Positions 16,223-25,750 of a DNA stretch of 39,113 nt are shown here, one piece after another. The translations under genes and the position numbers were made by a program. The stretch is from Methylocystaceae bacterium (GTDB lineage Bacteria; Pseudomonadota; Alphaproteobacteria; Rhizobiales; Beijerinckiaceae): assembly GCA_900299115.1 (NCBI GenBank), contig OMIO01000091.1, positions 1-39,113 of the forward strand. The letters are read 5' to 3'. Every line of letters starts with the position of its first letter. Position 1 is the first letter of the stretch. The notes under the pieces are model-generated. The model saw only the letters and a program-made list of their open reading frames with translations, was not told the origin of the DNA and ran no database searches.

Positions 16223-18895
16223 TCAAACTTTGCTTTTTAATTCATAAAGCGCGGCAAGCGCTTCGCGCGGCGTAAGTTGATCCGGATCAATCTGTAAAAG
16301 CGCCTCTCTCAATTGATCTTTTATTGTCGTTTCCGAAGCTATTTTTTTAAATAAGGGTAAATCATCAATCAATGTCTCTACTGGCTTTGCGCGATCTGTG
16401 GCTTCCAATTCGGAGAGAATATGATAGGCGCGCGCAATAACGCTCGGGGGAAGTCCAGCGATTTGCGCTACATGTACGCCATAAGACCGATCGGCGGCTC
16501 CAGAGATGACTTCATGAAGAAAAATAATATTCCCTTCATGGTCGCTTACTCGCATTGTAAGATTTGTTAAACGATCGAGACGTTTCGATAATTGGGTTAA
16601 TTCATGAAAATGTGTCGCAAAAAGCGCGCGAGAACAATTTATCTCATGCAAGTGCTCTATTGTCGCCCATGCAATTGATAATCCGTCAAAGGTAGCGGTG
16701 CCACGACCGATTTCATCAAGAATCACGAGAGAACGCGACGTTGCGCAATTTAATATTGTTGCGGTCTCAACCATTTCGACCATAAAAGTTGATCGCCCAC
16801 GCGCAAGATCGTCCGAGGCGCCAACACGTGAAAACAGCCGATCGATTACTCCAAAACTAGCCTTTTGCGCGGGCACAAATGAACCCGCCTGAGCCATGAG
16901 GGCGATGATCGCATTTTGACGCAGAAAGGTTGATTTGCCCGCCATATTTGGGCCGGTTACCACAGCAATGCGACCGCTCGATTGATCTGTTAGATCGCAG
17001 TCATTGGGCGCAAAAATCTTACCCTGCTGCTTGAGCGAAGCCTCGACAACGGGATGTCGTCCGGCGGTAATTTCAAACCTTAAAGAATTGTCTACCTCAG
17101 GTCGCGACCATCCATAGCGCTCTGCATTTTCCGCGAGCGCCATAACGACATCTAGCCGCGCAAAAGAGTGTGCTAAGGATTGATAAATGTGAGCTTGTGA
17201 TAAAATTCGATTTGCTAGCCGATCAAATTCCTCTAGTTCGCAAGTTAAGGCTCGATCCGCCGCTGACGCTATCTTGCTTTGTAAGTCGACTAACGCGCTT
17301 GTGGTAAAACGCATTGCATCTGACATTGTCTGACGATGCGTGAAGATGTCAGAAAAAGGCGCTTGAAGTAATTTTTCTCCTTGAACGGCTGGCGCTTCAA
17401 TAAAAAAACCCAAAAAATTATTATGCTTAATTTTAAGTTTTATATTTGTATCGCTCGCATAACGCGCTTGTAGACCAGCGATAACTGTTCGACTTTCATC
17501 GCGCAGGCTCCGCGCTTCATCTAATGAAGCATTACATCCTTCACGAATAAAATCACCCGATCTCTTATCTAACGGCGTATCTTCTTTGAGGGTCGCATGA
17601 ATTTCTTCCGCCAAATGATGATCCGCAAGGGTAAAAATTTTTAAATCGTGACTAATCTCATTTGGTAGCGTGAACTTTGACAAGCTCTCAGCAATTTCAT
17701 GGGCGATTGTAAGCGCAATGCCTATGCTCTTAAGATCGCGTGGGCCGCCACGATTAAGCGATAGACGCGAAATGGCGCGGGCCAAATCAGGAAGGCGCTT
17801 AAGCCGATCGCGACAGATGTTACGTGAGTCTGTGTTGTGCAGAAAAAAGCTCACAGCGTCTAAACGAGCAATGATGTGTTCAGGATCTGTGAGAGGAGCC
17901 GCTAATCGCTCAGACATGAGTCTTGCGCCTGCCGAGGTAACGCTTGCGTCGATTACAGAAAGAAGCGAGCCCTCTCGAGCGCCAGTTAGCGTACGCGTGA
18001 GTTCAAGATTAGCTCGGGTTGCTGCGTCGATTTCAAGCGTTAAGCTTAAATTCTTGACCTTTGGCGACTGGAGAACAGGTTTTTGACCTTTCTGCGTTCG
18101 CTCGACATAAAACAGGGCTGTCGCAGCGGCGGTCAGCGCCTCAGCGCTCAGCGCGCCAAATCCTTCGAGCGTGTTAACGCCAAAATAATTTTGTATGCGT
18201 TGCGCAGACTCTGCGCCAATATCTCGCGCCAAAGGCGCAACTGGAATTGTGAGAGAGGCGAGCTGATCGGCGATTTTTTGATCCCGACAGATCGCTTCAT
18301 GCGCAACGATTTCACGCGGCTCTAATCGCGCTAGAGCTGAGAGAAGCTCATCCGCCTCGCAATCTTGAACGAAGAATTCGCCAGTTGAAATATCGATGCT
18401 GGCTAATCCATATCGCCATTTCCCTTGTGCCGTGCGCAGACGAGAAAGCGCGACAAAGGCATTTGCGCGCGCTGGATCAAGCAAAGCTTCTTCTGTGAGC
18501 GTGCCTGGCGTGACGAGCCGCACAACATCGCGCCGAACGACGGATTTCGCACCCCGTTTTTTAGCTTCCGAAGGGTCTTCAATTTGCTCACAAACAGCAA
18601 CGCGATGTCCTTGAACGATCAATTTTTGTAAATAATCATTAGCCCGATCGACTGGCACGCCGCACATCGGTATGTCTGCGCCTAAATGCTTTCCGCGTTT
18701 TGTCAGCATAATGCCCAGAGCGCGGGCGGCGACCTGCGCGTCATCAAAAAATAATTCATAAAAATCGCCCATGCGGTAAAAAAGCAAACAATCCTCATAG
18801 GCCGCTTTCAATTCTAAAAATTGAGCGATCATCGGCGTCGGCCGCTGGGGCGTTTTATCGAAGAGTTCGTCCGGCATTAGCGTCTCTGGCGTCAT
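16223..18895 (-). CDS. mutS: DNA mismatch repair protein MutS
   Basis: An 890-residue MutS ATPase that recognises mismatches. The N-terminal mismatch-binding motif is present (CLLFYRMGDFYELFFDDA, with the Phe-x-Glu wedge). The middle contains the connector, lever and clamp domains, and the C-terminal ATPase has Walker A TGPNMAGKSTFLRQ, Walker B VILDEIGRGTATFDG and LFATHFHELT. The ATG at 18895 is used; an in-frame ATG six codons later is possible. mutL is not in the window. The gene is tail to tail with rsmD and head to head with maeB across about 170 bp. Confidence 0.97.
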   Translation of the reverse strand: MTPETLMPDELFDKTPQRPTPMIAQFLELKAAYEDCLLFYRMGDFYELFFDDAQVAARALGIMLTKRGKHLGADIPMCGVPVDRANDYLQKLIVQGHRVAVCEQIEDPSEAKKRGAKSVVRRDVVRLVTPGTLTEEALLDPARANAFVALSRLRTAQGKWRYGLASIDISTGEFFVQDCEADELLSALARLEPREIVAHEAICRDQKIADQLASLTIPVAPLARDIGAESAQRIQNYFGVNTLEGFGALSAEALTAAATALFYVERTQKGQKPVLQSPKVKNLSLTLEIDAATRANLELTRTLTGAREGSLLSVIDASVTSAGARLMSERLAAPLTDPEHIIARLDAVSFFLHNTDSRNICRDRLKRLPDLARAISRLSLNRGGPRDLKSIGIALTIAHEIAESLSKFTLPNEISHDLKIFTLADHHLAEEIHATLKEDTPLDKRSGDFIREGCNASLDEARSLRDESRTVIAGLQARYASDTNIKLKIKHNNFLGFFIEAPAVQGEKLLQAPFSDIFTHRQTMSDAMRFTTSALVDLQSKIASAADRALTCELEEFDRLANRILSQAHIYQSLAHSFARLDVVMALAENAERYGWSRPEVDNSLRFEITAGRHPVVEASLKQQGKIFAPNDCDLTDQSSGRIAVVTGPNMAGKSTFLRQNAIIALMAQAGSFVPAQKASFGVIDRLFSRVGASDDLARGRSTFMVEMVETATILNCATSRSLVILDEIGRGTATFDGLSIAWATIEHLHEINCSRALFATHFHELTQLSKRLDRLTNLTMRVSDHEGNIIFLHEVISGAADRSYGVHVAQIAGLPPSVIARAYHILSELEATDRAKPVETLIDDLPLFKKIASETTIKDQLREALLQIDPDQLTPREALAALYELKSKV

Positions 18896-19015
18896 TGCTC
18901 TATTCTATCCGGCCATGCGCCGCTGCGCCGCCTCATGGTGCGCGACGCACAAGAATTTCTTTTTCCTCAGGATGGGCTCTAAAGCCTCGGCCAGCTTTTG
19001 ATTTTCGATTGAGCC

Positions 19016-19038
19016 CGCTATTGTGCGCCGCAATAGCG
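19016..19038. promoter_or_regulatory. Inverted repeat upstream of maeB
   Basis: CGCTATTG-N7-CAATAGCG is a perfect 8-bp-arm inverted repeat that ends 27 bp before the maeB ATG. It could be an operator or a leader hairpin. No T-run follows, so it is not a terminator. The binding factor is unknown. Confidence 0.45.
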
Positions 19039-19065
19039 CTAAATTTAATGAGAAGGCAGGGCCAA

Positions 19066-21348
19066 ATGGCGAAAGATCCACGATCACCGACTGCGCCGGA
19101 TACGATTTCTGACAAGGATGCGCTTCTCTTCCATTCACGTGGCCGGCCAGGAAAATTGGCGATTGTGGCGACTAAGCCTATGGCGACGCAAAGAGATCTT
19201 TCTCTGGCCTATTCCCCCGGCGTTGCGGCCCCAGTTCTCGCCATCGCCAAGGATCCCTCGCTTGCTTATGATTATACAACGCGCGGCAATATGGTGGCTG
19301 TCATCACCAATGGCACCGCAATACTCGGATTGGGCGATCTTGGAGCCCTTGCGGCTAAACCTGTTATGGAGGGCAAGGCGGCGCTTTTTAAACGCTTTGC
19401 TGATGTAGATTCGATCGACCTTGAGATCGATACGCATGATGTCGACGCCTTCATCGCCGCCGTGCGCCATCTTGGGCCTTCGTTTGGCGGCATTAATCTT
19501 GAAGACATCAAGGCGCCTGAATGTTTCAACATAGAGCAAAAACTAAGCGAAATGATGGATATTCCCGTCTTTCATGACGATCAGCATGGCACAGCGATTA
19601 TTTCCGCCGCCGGCTTGATTAACGCCCTGACTTTAACCAATCGCGATATTAAGACAGCGAAACTTGTTTGCAATGGCGCTGGCGCAGCGGGTATCGCCTG
19701 TCTGGAAGTCGCTCGGGCGCTGGGCTTTGATCCACGCAATATTATTCTCTGCGATACAAAAGGCGTAATTTATCGCGGTCGCCAAGAAGGCATGAACCAA
19801 TGGAAAAGCGCTCATGCAAGTGAGACGTCTGTGCGTACTTTAGCTCAGGCTCTCGAGGGAGCGGATATTTTTTACGGCCTTTCAGTAAAAGGCGCATTAT
19901 CGCAACAAATGCTGAAATCTATGGCGCCAAATCCAATTATTTTCGCCATGGCCAATCCAGATCCAGAAATCACGCCGGAAGAAGCTCATGCCTGCAGACC
20001 TGACGCAATTGTTGCGACAGGACGATCAGATTATCCCAATCAAATAAATAATGTTCTTGGTTTCCCCTATATTTTTCGCGGCGCGCTCGATGTTCGCGCG
20101 CGAACCATCAATATGGAAATGAAAATTGCAGCTGCAAAAGCGCTCGCGGATCTCGCGCGTGAAGACGTTCCGGATGAAGTCGCTAACGCCTATAGAGGCG
20201 CAAGACCAAAATTTGGCAAAGATTATATTATTCCGGCTCCCTTTGATCCACGACTTATCTCTATTGTGCCGCCCGCTGTCGCCGGCGCCGCAATGGATAC
20301 AGGCGTCGCGCGCCGTCCTATTGTCGATATGAAAGCCTATCGCGCTGAATTAACGGCGCGGCGCGACCCCGTCGCTGGCCTCATGCAAAATATTTTTGAA
20401 CGCGTCCGCAGAGAACCAAAGCGGGTCGTTTTTGCTGAAGGAGAGGAAGAACAAGTTATCCGGGCGGCGCATAGTTTTGTTAATCAAGGCTTAGGCGCCG
20501 CTGTGCTTGTTGGACGCGAAGATCGTGTGCGCGCTGTTGCAGAAAGAGCTGGCGTTGAGCTTTCTTCAGGCGTTGAAATTCACAATGCAAAGCTGTCCGA
20601 TCGTAACAATGTTTATGCTCAATTTCTGTTTGAGCGACTGCAGCGCAAAGGATTTCTTTTGCGCGATTGTCAGCGTCTGATCAATCATGACCGCAATCAT
20701 TTTGCAGCAGCAATGGTTGTGCGTGGCGACGCTGACGCTATGGTAACGGGCGTCACCCGCAATTTCTCAAATGCGCTTGAAGAAATTCGTCGCGTAATCG
20801 ATGAAAAACCAGGCCATCGGGTTATTGGCGTATCGCTCATTCTTGCAAAAGGCCGCGTTGTCGTCGTTGCCGATACCGCCATTACGGAGTTGCCGGATGC
20901 GGAAGAACTTGCCGAAATCGCTATTGAAGCAGCTGGCGTTGCGCGGCGACTTGGTCTCACGCCGCGCGTCGCTATGCTAGCCTTTTCAACTTTTGGGTAT
21001 CCGCCAGGCGAACGAACTGCGCGCGTGCATGAAGCGGTTCGCGTTCTTGATCAACGACGCGTTGATTTCGCCTATGAAGGCGAGATGGGCGCAGATATTG
21101 CGCTCAATCGAGAATTAATGAGCGCCTATCCTTTTTCTCGGTTAAAAGACACCGCTAATGTTTTAATCATGCCAGCTTTCCACTCCGCGGCTATTGCAAC
21201 AAAAATGCTCCAGGAGTTAGGCGACGCTACAGTCATTGGCCCTTTAATTGTCGGACTGGACAAACCTGTTCAGATCGTTCAACTCGGTGCCACGGACACC
21301 GAGATCGTCAATATGGCGGCTGTCGCCGCCTATGGCGTGGGGGCGTAA
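19066..21348 (+). CDS. maeB: NADP-dependent malic enzyme with phosphotransacetylase-like domain
   Basis: A 760-residue MaeB-type enzyme that decarboxylates malate to pyruvate. The N-terminal half carries the malic-enzyme motifs (LAYSPGVAAP, GDLGALAAKPVMEGKAALF, FHDDQHGTAI, NGAGAAGIAC, MANPDPEI). From about residue 440 the chain becomes a phosphotransacetylase-like domain (VVFAEGEEEQVIRAA, DAMVTGVTRNF, PAFHSAAIATKML). In rhizobial enzymes that domain is regulatory, responding to acetyl-CoA, rather than catalytic. The ORF track extends to a TTG at 18895, overlapping the mutS start. I use the ATG at 19066 with AAGGCAGGG upstream, which matches family length. A possible operator lies just upstream. 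Its pyruvate/malate role fits a pyruvate-transporting CstA elsewhere in the window, but no direct link is visible. Confidence 0.94.
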   Translation: MAKDPRSPTAPDTISDKDALLFHSRGRPGKLAIVATKPMATQRDLSLAYSPGVAAPVLAIAKDPSLAYDYTTRGNMVAVITNGTAILGLGDLGALAAKPVMEGKAALFKRFADVDSIDLEIDTHDVDAFIAAVRHLGPSFGGINLEDIKAPECFNIEQKLSEMMDIPVFHDDQHGTAIISAAGLINALTLTNRDIKTAKLVCNGAGAAGIACLEVARALGFDPRNIILCDTKGVIYRGRQEGMNQWKSAHASETSVRTLAQALEGADIFYGLSVKGALSQQMLKSMAPNPIIFAMANPDPEITPEEAHACRPDAIVATGRSDYPNQINNVLGFPYIFRGALDVRARTINMEMKIAAAKALADLAREDVPDEVANAYRGARPKFGKDYIIPAPFDPRLISIVPPAVAGAAMDTGVARRPIVDMKAYRAELTARRDPVAGLMQNIFERVRREPKRVVFAEGEEEQVIRAAHSFVNQGLGAAVLVGREDRVRAVAERAGVELSSGVEIHNAKLSDRNNVYAQFLFERLQRKGFLLRDCQRLINHDRNHFAAAMVVRGDADAMVTGVTRNFSNALEEIRRVIDEKPGHRVIGVSLILAKGRVVVVADTAITELPDAEELAEIAIEAAGVARRLGLTPRVAMLAFSTFGYPPGERTARVHEAVRVLDQRRVDFAYEGEMGADIALNRELMSAYPFSRLKDTANVLIMPAFHSAAIATKMLQELGDATVIGPLIVGLDKPVQIVQLGATDTEIVNMAAVAAYGVGA

Positions 21349-21392
21349 TCTATTGTTTGGTGAAAAAATCTGTTGAATATTGTTTTTTAAAG

Positions 21393-21408
21393 AGATTCAA
21401 AAGAATCT
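21393..21408. promoter_or_regulatory. Inverted repeat with two GANTC sites upstream of ugd
   Basis: AGATTC-AAAA-GAATCT is a perfect 6-bp-arm inverted repeat that holds two GANTC sequences, the methylation target of alphaproteobacterial CcrM. It ends 21 bp before the ugd ATG. A short hairpin is also possible, but no T-run follows. Confidence 0.4.
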
Positions 21409-21429
21409 AAAACGCTCAAGAGGTCTTTG

Positions 21430-22734
21430 ATGAATATTACGATGATTGGCTCTGGTTACGTGGGGCTTGTCTCCGGCGCCTGTTTTGCCGACTTCGGTCA
21501 TAATGTTATTTGCGTGGATTCTGACACATCAAAAATTGACCGCCTGAAACGAGGCGAAATCCCGATTTATGAGCCAGGCCTTGATGAGCTCGTTGCAAAT
21601 AACGTCCAACAAAATCGACTTTCTTTTACAACTGATTTAGCCCCTGCGGTAAAAGGCGCTGACGCCGTTTTTATCGCCGTAGGCACGCCCTCGCGCCGCG
21701 GCGACGGGCACGCCGATCTTTCCTTCGTTTATGCAGCGGCAAAAACCATTGCAGGCGCGCTAGAGGGATTCACCGTTGTCGTTAATAAATCAACCGTCCC
21801 CGTTGGCACTGGCGATGAAGTTGATCGCATCATACGCGAGGCCAATCCACACGCTGATTTTTCCGTTGTTTCAAATCCTGAATTTTTAAGAGAAGGCGCT
21901 GCAATTGAAGATTTTAAACGCCCAGATCGCGTTGTGATTGGCGTTGAAGAGCAGCGCGCCAAAGAAATCATGGAAGAAATCTACCGTCCGCTTTCCTTAA
22001 ATGCGCCGCCGCTCGTTTTCGTTGGCCGGCGCACATCAGAACTTACAAAATACGCAGCCAATGCTTTTCTTGCGACAAAAATCACCTTCATCAATGAAAT
22101 TGCTGATTTATGCGAAAAAGTCGGCGCGGATGTTAATGAAGTCGCGCGGGGCATAGGCCTTGATAAACGCATTGGCGCAAAATTTCTGCATGCGGGTCCA
22201 GGCTATGGCGGGTCATGCTTTCCAAAAGATACGCTCGCCTTGATTAAAACAGGCCAGGACGAAGGCGCTGCTTTACGTATTGTAGAAACCGTTGTTGCTG
22301 TTAACGACGCACGCAAACGCGCAATGGCGCGTAAAATTATTGTTGCGCTTGGCGGCTCAGTACGCGGCAAAAAAATCGCCCTACTCGGCTTAGCCTTTAA
22401 ACCAAACACCGACGATATGCGTGACGCGCCCTCCTTAGCAATTGTCGCCTCGCTCGCTGGCGATGGCGCTAGCGTACATGCCTATGATCCAGAAAGCATG
22501 GAGCAAGCGCGCCCGCTCATGCCAGAGGTTGTCTTCCACAATGATGCTTATGCAGCGTTAGAGGGCGCAGAGGCTGTGGCCATTGTCACGGAATGGGATG
22601 CGTTTCGGGCTTTGGATTTAGATCGTGTAAAAAGCCTCATGAAATCACCCAATGTTATAGATTTACGTAATATTTATCGTCCTGCTGACGTGCGTAAACG
22701 CGGCTTTACTTATATTAGCGTTGGTCGAAACTAA
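21430..22734 (+). CDS. ugd: UDP-glucose 6-dehydrogenase
   Basis: A 434-residue NAD-dependent enzyme that oxidises UDP-glucose to UDP-glucuronate for exopolysaccharide or lipid sugar synthesis. It begins MNITMIGSGYVGLVSGACFADFGH (Rossmann glycine motif), carries NPEFLREGAAIEDF and the catalytic cysteine in GPGYGGSCFPKDT, and ends with the UDP-binding domain (LGLAFKPNTDDMRDAPS). The ORF track opens at a TTG one codon upstream; the ATG at 21430 has AGAGG seven bases before it. No other sugar-nucleotide genes are adjacent. The only polysaccharide-related neighbour is the flippase about 7 kb away. Confidence 0.96.
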   Translation: MNITMIGSGYVGLVSGACFADFGHNVICVDSDTSKIDRLKRGEIPIYEPGLDELVANNVQQNRLSFTTDLAPAVKGADAVFIAVGTPSRRGDGHADLSFVYAAAKTIAGALEGFTVVVNKSTVPVGTGDEVDRIIREANPHADFSVVSNPEFLREGAAIEDFKRPDRVVIGVEEQRAKEIMEEIYRPLSLNAPPLVFVGRRTSELTKYAANAFLATKITFINEIADLCEKVGADVNEVARGIGLDKRIGAKFLHAGPGYGGSCFPKDTLALIKTGQDEGAALRIVETVVAVNDARKRAMARKIIVALGGSVRGKKIALLGLAFKPNTDDMRDAPSLAIVASLAGDGASVHAYDPESMEQARPLMPEVVFHNDAYAALEGAEAVAIVTEWDAFRALDLDRVKSLMKSPNVIDLRNIYRPADVRKRGFTYISVGRN

Positions 22735-22741
22735 GCACCAA

Positions 22742-22777
22742 AGAGCGCGCATGAAACGGACGTTCAGGCGCGCTTTT
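22742..22777 (+). terminator. Intrinsic terminator after ugd
   Basis: AGCGCGC (22744-22750) pairs with GCGCGCT (22768-22774). An inner TGAA/TTCA stem and the loop ACGGACG lie between, and TTT follows. It sits in the 62-bp gap between the convergent ugd and hemA stops. Flanking A residues on the left could let it work weakly on the minus strand as well. Confidence 0.65.
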
Positions 22778-22796
22778 CGATGCGGGAAATTTTTAA

Positions 22797-24083
22797 TTAT
22801 TGCGCTGCGAGTTTGATCTCGGGATAAGTGCATTGCGCGTCGCTTTTTTCAGCGACATGCAAATGAGCTGGCGGGACAACAAACGCAATGCCAAGCGTTT
22901 GCCAAACATCGACCAGCGCTTCAACAAGCATAGCGATATCTTGCTGACTATGACGCGGCGTTGGGGTAATGCGCAGACGTTCGGATCCCTTGGCTACTGT
23001 CGGGTAATTAATGGGTTGGATATAAATATTATGCCGCTCAAGCAGAAGATCGCTTGCCGCTTTACACAGTTCCGCATCGCGCACCATCACCGGCACAATA
23101 TGAGAACCATTATCCAAAACCGGCAATCCAGCTGCAGAGAGCGCGTGTTTCGTGATATGAGCGGCGCGTTGATGCGCAGCGCGTAAATCTGAACGTTGCT
23201 TCAGCACCCGCACTGCAGCGCAAGCTGCTGCAGCGACAGAAGGGGGTATCGCTGTAGAGAAAATAAACGCCGCCGCGTAAGAGCGAATAGCATCGATCAC
23301 AACACTATCGCCGGCGACATAGCCGCCCATTGTGCCAAACCCTTTAGCCAGCGTGCCTTCGATAACATCAATCCGCGCCATCACGCCTGCTTGTTCGCAG
23401 ATACCGCCGCCACGCGCGCCATACATGCCAACCGCATGAACTTCATCGACATAGGTCATCGCGCCATAGCGCTCTGCCAAAGCGGCAATCTCTGCAACAG
23501 GCGCAAGATTGCCGTTCATGGAATACAGACTCTCAAACACAACAAGTTTTGGTCGATCGCCAGCTTCTTGTAATAATTCTTCCAAGTGAGCGAGATCATT
23601 GTGACGAAAGATTTTCTTTTCCGCACGCGAGCGCTTTACGCCTTCGATCATAGAATTATGATTTGATGCGTCAGACAGAATTACGCAATTTGGCAATAAA
23701 TCTGCAATCGTTGAAATCGCCGCAAGATTTGAAACCCAACCCGATGTAAAAACCAGCGCGGCCTCTTTGCCATGGAGATCGGCAAGCTCGCGCTCAAGTT
23801 CTACAATCGCTTGGCTTGTGCCAGAAATATTACGCGTGCCGCCGGCGCCCGCGCCAACCTTCGCTGCGGTGTCAACCATCGCAGCAATAACTTCTGGATG
23901 TTGGCCCATCCCGAGATAATCATTCGAGCACCATATGGTGACGTCTTCAACGGCGCCATCTTCACGATGCCATTTGGCCTGCGGAAATGTTTCAACATTT
24001 CGCTCTAGATGGACAAAAACCCGATAACGACTCTCGTCTTTAAGACGGGAAACGGCGGCTTCAAAATATCGCCGATACACCAT
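22797..24083 (-). CDS. hemA: 5-aminolevulinate synthase
   Basis: A 428-residue PLP enzyme that condenses glycine with succinyl-CoA to give 5-aminolevulinate, the first step of heme synthesis in alphaproteobacteria. It begins [67 protein letters not shown] and [15 protein letters not shown] (the PLP lysine) are all characteristic. The ATG at 24083 has GAGGGTG upstream. It is convergent with ugd. Upstream it follows the M20 dipeptidase gene after 204 bp. A TATAAG box and a direct repeat in that gap suggest its own promoter. Confidence 0.96.
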   Translation of the reverse strand: MVYRRYFEAAVSRLKDESRYRVFVHLERNVETFPQAKWHREDGAVEDVTIWCSNDYLGMGQHPEVIAAMVDTAAKVGAGAGGTRNISGTSQAIVELERELADLHGKEAALVFTSGWVSNLAAISTIADLLPNCVILSDASNHNSMIEGVKRSRAEKKIFRHNDLAHLEELLQEAGDRPKLVVFESLYSMNGNLAPVAEIAALAERYGAMTYVDEVHAVGMYGARGGGICEQAGVMARIDVIEGTLAKGFGTMGGYVAGDSVVIDAIRSYAAAFIFSTAIPPSVAAAACAAVRVLKQRSDLRAAHQRAAHITKHALSAAGLPVLDNGSHIVPVMVRDAELCKAASDLLLERHNIYIQPINYPTVAKGSERLRITPTPRHSQQDIAMLVEALVDVWQTLGIAFVVPPAHLHVAEKSDAQCTYPEIKLAAQ

Positions 24084-24114
24084 TTACGGCACACCCTCTA
24101 AAAACTTGACGTAG

Positions 24115-24149
24115 CTTATACGCAAGCACGGCTGAACCTAAGCTGAACC
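24115..24149 (-). promoter_or_regulatory. Candidate hemA promoter with an 11-bp-period direct repeat
   Basis: On the minus strand a -10-like TATAAG (24115-24120) lies about 30 bp before the hemA ATG, with no good -35 box at the right distance. Instead GGTTCAGC is repeated exactly, three bases apart (24131-24138 and 24142-24149). That places two copies on the same helix face across the -35 region, the layout of an activator-dependent promoter. Confidence 0.35.
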
Positions 24150-24287
24150 CTCAAAGCCCCGTCCGCCGAGGATCCAGTTAGGATATATTCCGATATAGCC
24201 GATCCCAGATCTGATTGCGAGAGGCGGATTGCCGCGCGATTGCAGCGCTTTGCGGGATCCCGTGGATCCAAACGCGCCCCCCATGCG

Positions 24288-25673
24288 TCAAGCTGAAAGC
24301 GCGTCCAAAACGCGCGCCCATGAGCGCGTCCCCTTGTGAAAAGAGGTGTAGGAATATTTTTCATTAGGCGAATGGATGCGATCGTCATCGAGCGCAAATC
24401 CAATCATTAAAGCATCCATGTTTAAGTCGCGTTTAAACGCCCCAACAATTGGGATAGAGCCGCCACAACCAGCCAGCACGGCCTCTTTATTCCACTCTTG
24501 CGTCAGTGCGCGCCGGGCACGCGCCAGAGCCTCTGAGCCAAATGGCAATTGCAGGGCTCCAGACGCCCCATGAGCTAGAAACTCCACCTTTGCGTCTACT
24601 GGCAGGCGCGCGCGAACAAAAGCCCGAAAACTCTCCATAATCGCCTTTGGATCTTGGCTGCCGACCAAGCGAAATGAAAATTTAGCTGACGCCTGCGCTG
24701 GCAAGACGGTTTTGGAGCCTTTGCCCGTATAGCCTCCGACAACGCCATTCACATCACAGGTAGGTCGGGCCCAAATTTGCTCAATGACGCCCCGCCCCGC
24801 CTCGCCTCCCGGCTGGGTTAAGCCCAGCGCGGCAAGAAATTCTTCCTCATTAAAGTCAAGACTGCGCCATTGGTCAGCGACATCTTGGGGTAATTCAGGC
24901 ACGCCATCATAAAATCCTGGGAGCGTGACCTTGCCCGTCTCATCGTGCAAATCGCTGATGATTTTGGATAAGACATGAATGGGGTTGAGGACAGGTCCGC
25001 CGAACATCCCTGAATGCAGATCGTGACTTGGTCCCCGAATGATCACCTCTTCCTGAGCCAATCCTCGCAGCATGACGGTTATGGCGGGCGTTTGCGCGTT
25101 CCACATGCTGGTGTCGCAGATTAACGCCAGATCAGCTTGAGATAATTCTTCGCGATTAGCCGCCAAAAATCCGGGCAGGGAGGGCGAACCGGTTTCTTCC
25201 TCTCCCTCAAACAAAAAGGTCACATGACACGGCAAGCCTCCATTCGCCTCAAAAGCGCGGCAGGCTTCCAAAAAAGTCATAAGTTGACCCTTATCGTCAG
25301 AGGCGCCGCGCGCGACGATTTCTAGGCCATCTTTTCCCTCGACCAGTCTGGGATCGAACGGAGCCGCGTTCCAAAGCTCAAGCGGATCTGGCGGCTGGAC
25401 GTCATAGTGACCGTAAAACAGCACATGCGGGGCGTCTTTGCGTTTGGCCCGCGCATGACCCACGACAATGGGATGTACTGGGGTGGCGCGCACATCCGCT
25501 CTGTAGCCAAGGTCGACAAGTTGTTGCGCTAGCCAATCGGCTGCGGTTTGACAATGCTGCGTAAAGGCTGGATCGGTTGAAACGGAAGGAATGCGCAAAA
25601 GATCAAATAATCGTGCGCGCGCCGTCTCTAGATTTGCGTCAACAGAACTTAGCACCGCGTCGATCGTTGTCAT
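24288..25673 (-). CDS. M20-family zinc dipeptidase
   Basis: A 461-residue metallopeptidase of the M20 family (ArgE/DapE/CNDP dipeptidase type), cytosolic with no signal peptide. Metal-binding motifs are in order: FYGHYDVQPPD (His and Asp), RGASDDKGQ (bridging Asp), FLFEGEEETGS (catalytic and metal Glu), ICDTSMW and DDRIHSPNEKY (final His). A dimerisation lid domain lies in the middle (HDLHSGMFGG). It probably cleaves dipeptides, but substrate choice cannot be read from sequence. The ATG at 25673 is 77 bp downstream of hbd on the same strand. The 95-residue ORF at 24116-24403 overlaps its end and looks spurious. Confidence 0.9.
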   Translation of the reverse strand: MTTIDAVLSSVDANLETARARLFDLLRIPSVSTDPAFTQHCQTAADWLAQQLVDLGYRADVRATPVHPIVVGHARAKRKDAPHVLFYGHYDVQPPDPLELWNAAPFDPRLVEGKDGLEIVARGASDDKGQLMTFLEACRAFEANGGLPCHVTFLFEGEEETGSPSLPGFLAANREELSQADLALICDTSMWNAQTPAITVMLRGLAQEEVIIRGPSHDLHSGMFGGPVLNPIHVLSKIISDLHDETGKVTLPGFYDGVPELPQDVADQWRSLDFNEEEFLAALGLTQPGGEAGRGVIEQIWARPTCDVNGVVGGYTGKGSKTVLPAQASAKFSFRLVGSQDPKAIMESFRAFVRARLPVDAKVEFLAHGASGALQLPFGSEALARARRALTQEWNKEAVLAGCGGSIPIVGAFKRDLNMDALMIGFALDDDRIHSPNEKYSYTSFHKGTRSWARVLDALSA

Positions 25674-25750
25674 GTCCCGTCTCCTTATCGAAAAGGAATC
25701 TATCGCGAACGCGACGGTAGGGAAAGACAGAGATTAGATGCCGACTTGTC

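Noticed and set aside
18895-19065. Upstream extension of the malic enzyme ORF to a TTG at 18895
   Set aside because: The extra 57 residues are not malic-enzyme-like, overlap the mutS start, and a good ATG with AAGGCAGGG is present at 19066.
24116-24403. 95-residue minus-strand ORF between the dipeptidase and hemA genes
   Set aside because: It overlaps the dipeptidase 3' end in another frame and covers the likely hemA promoter; no motif or ribosome site supports it.
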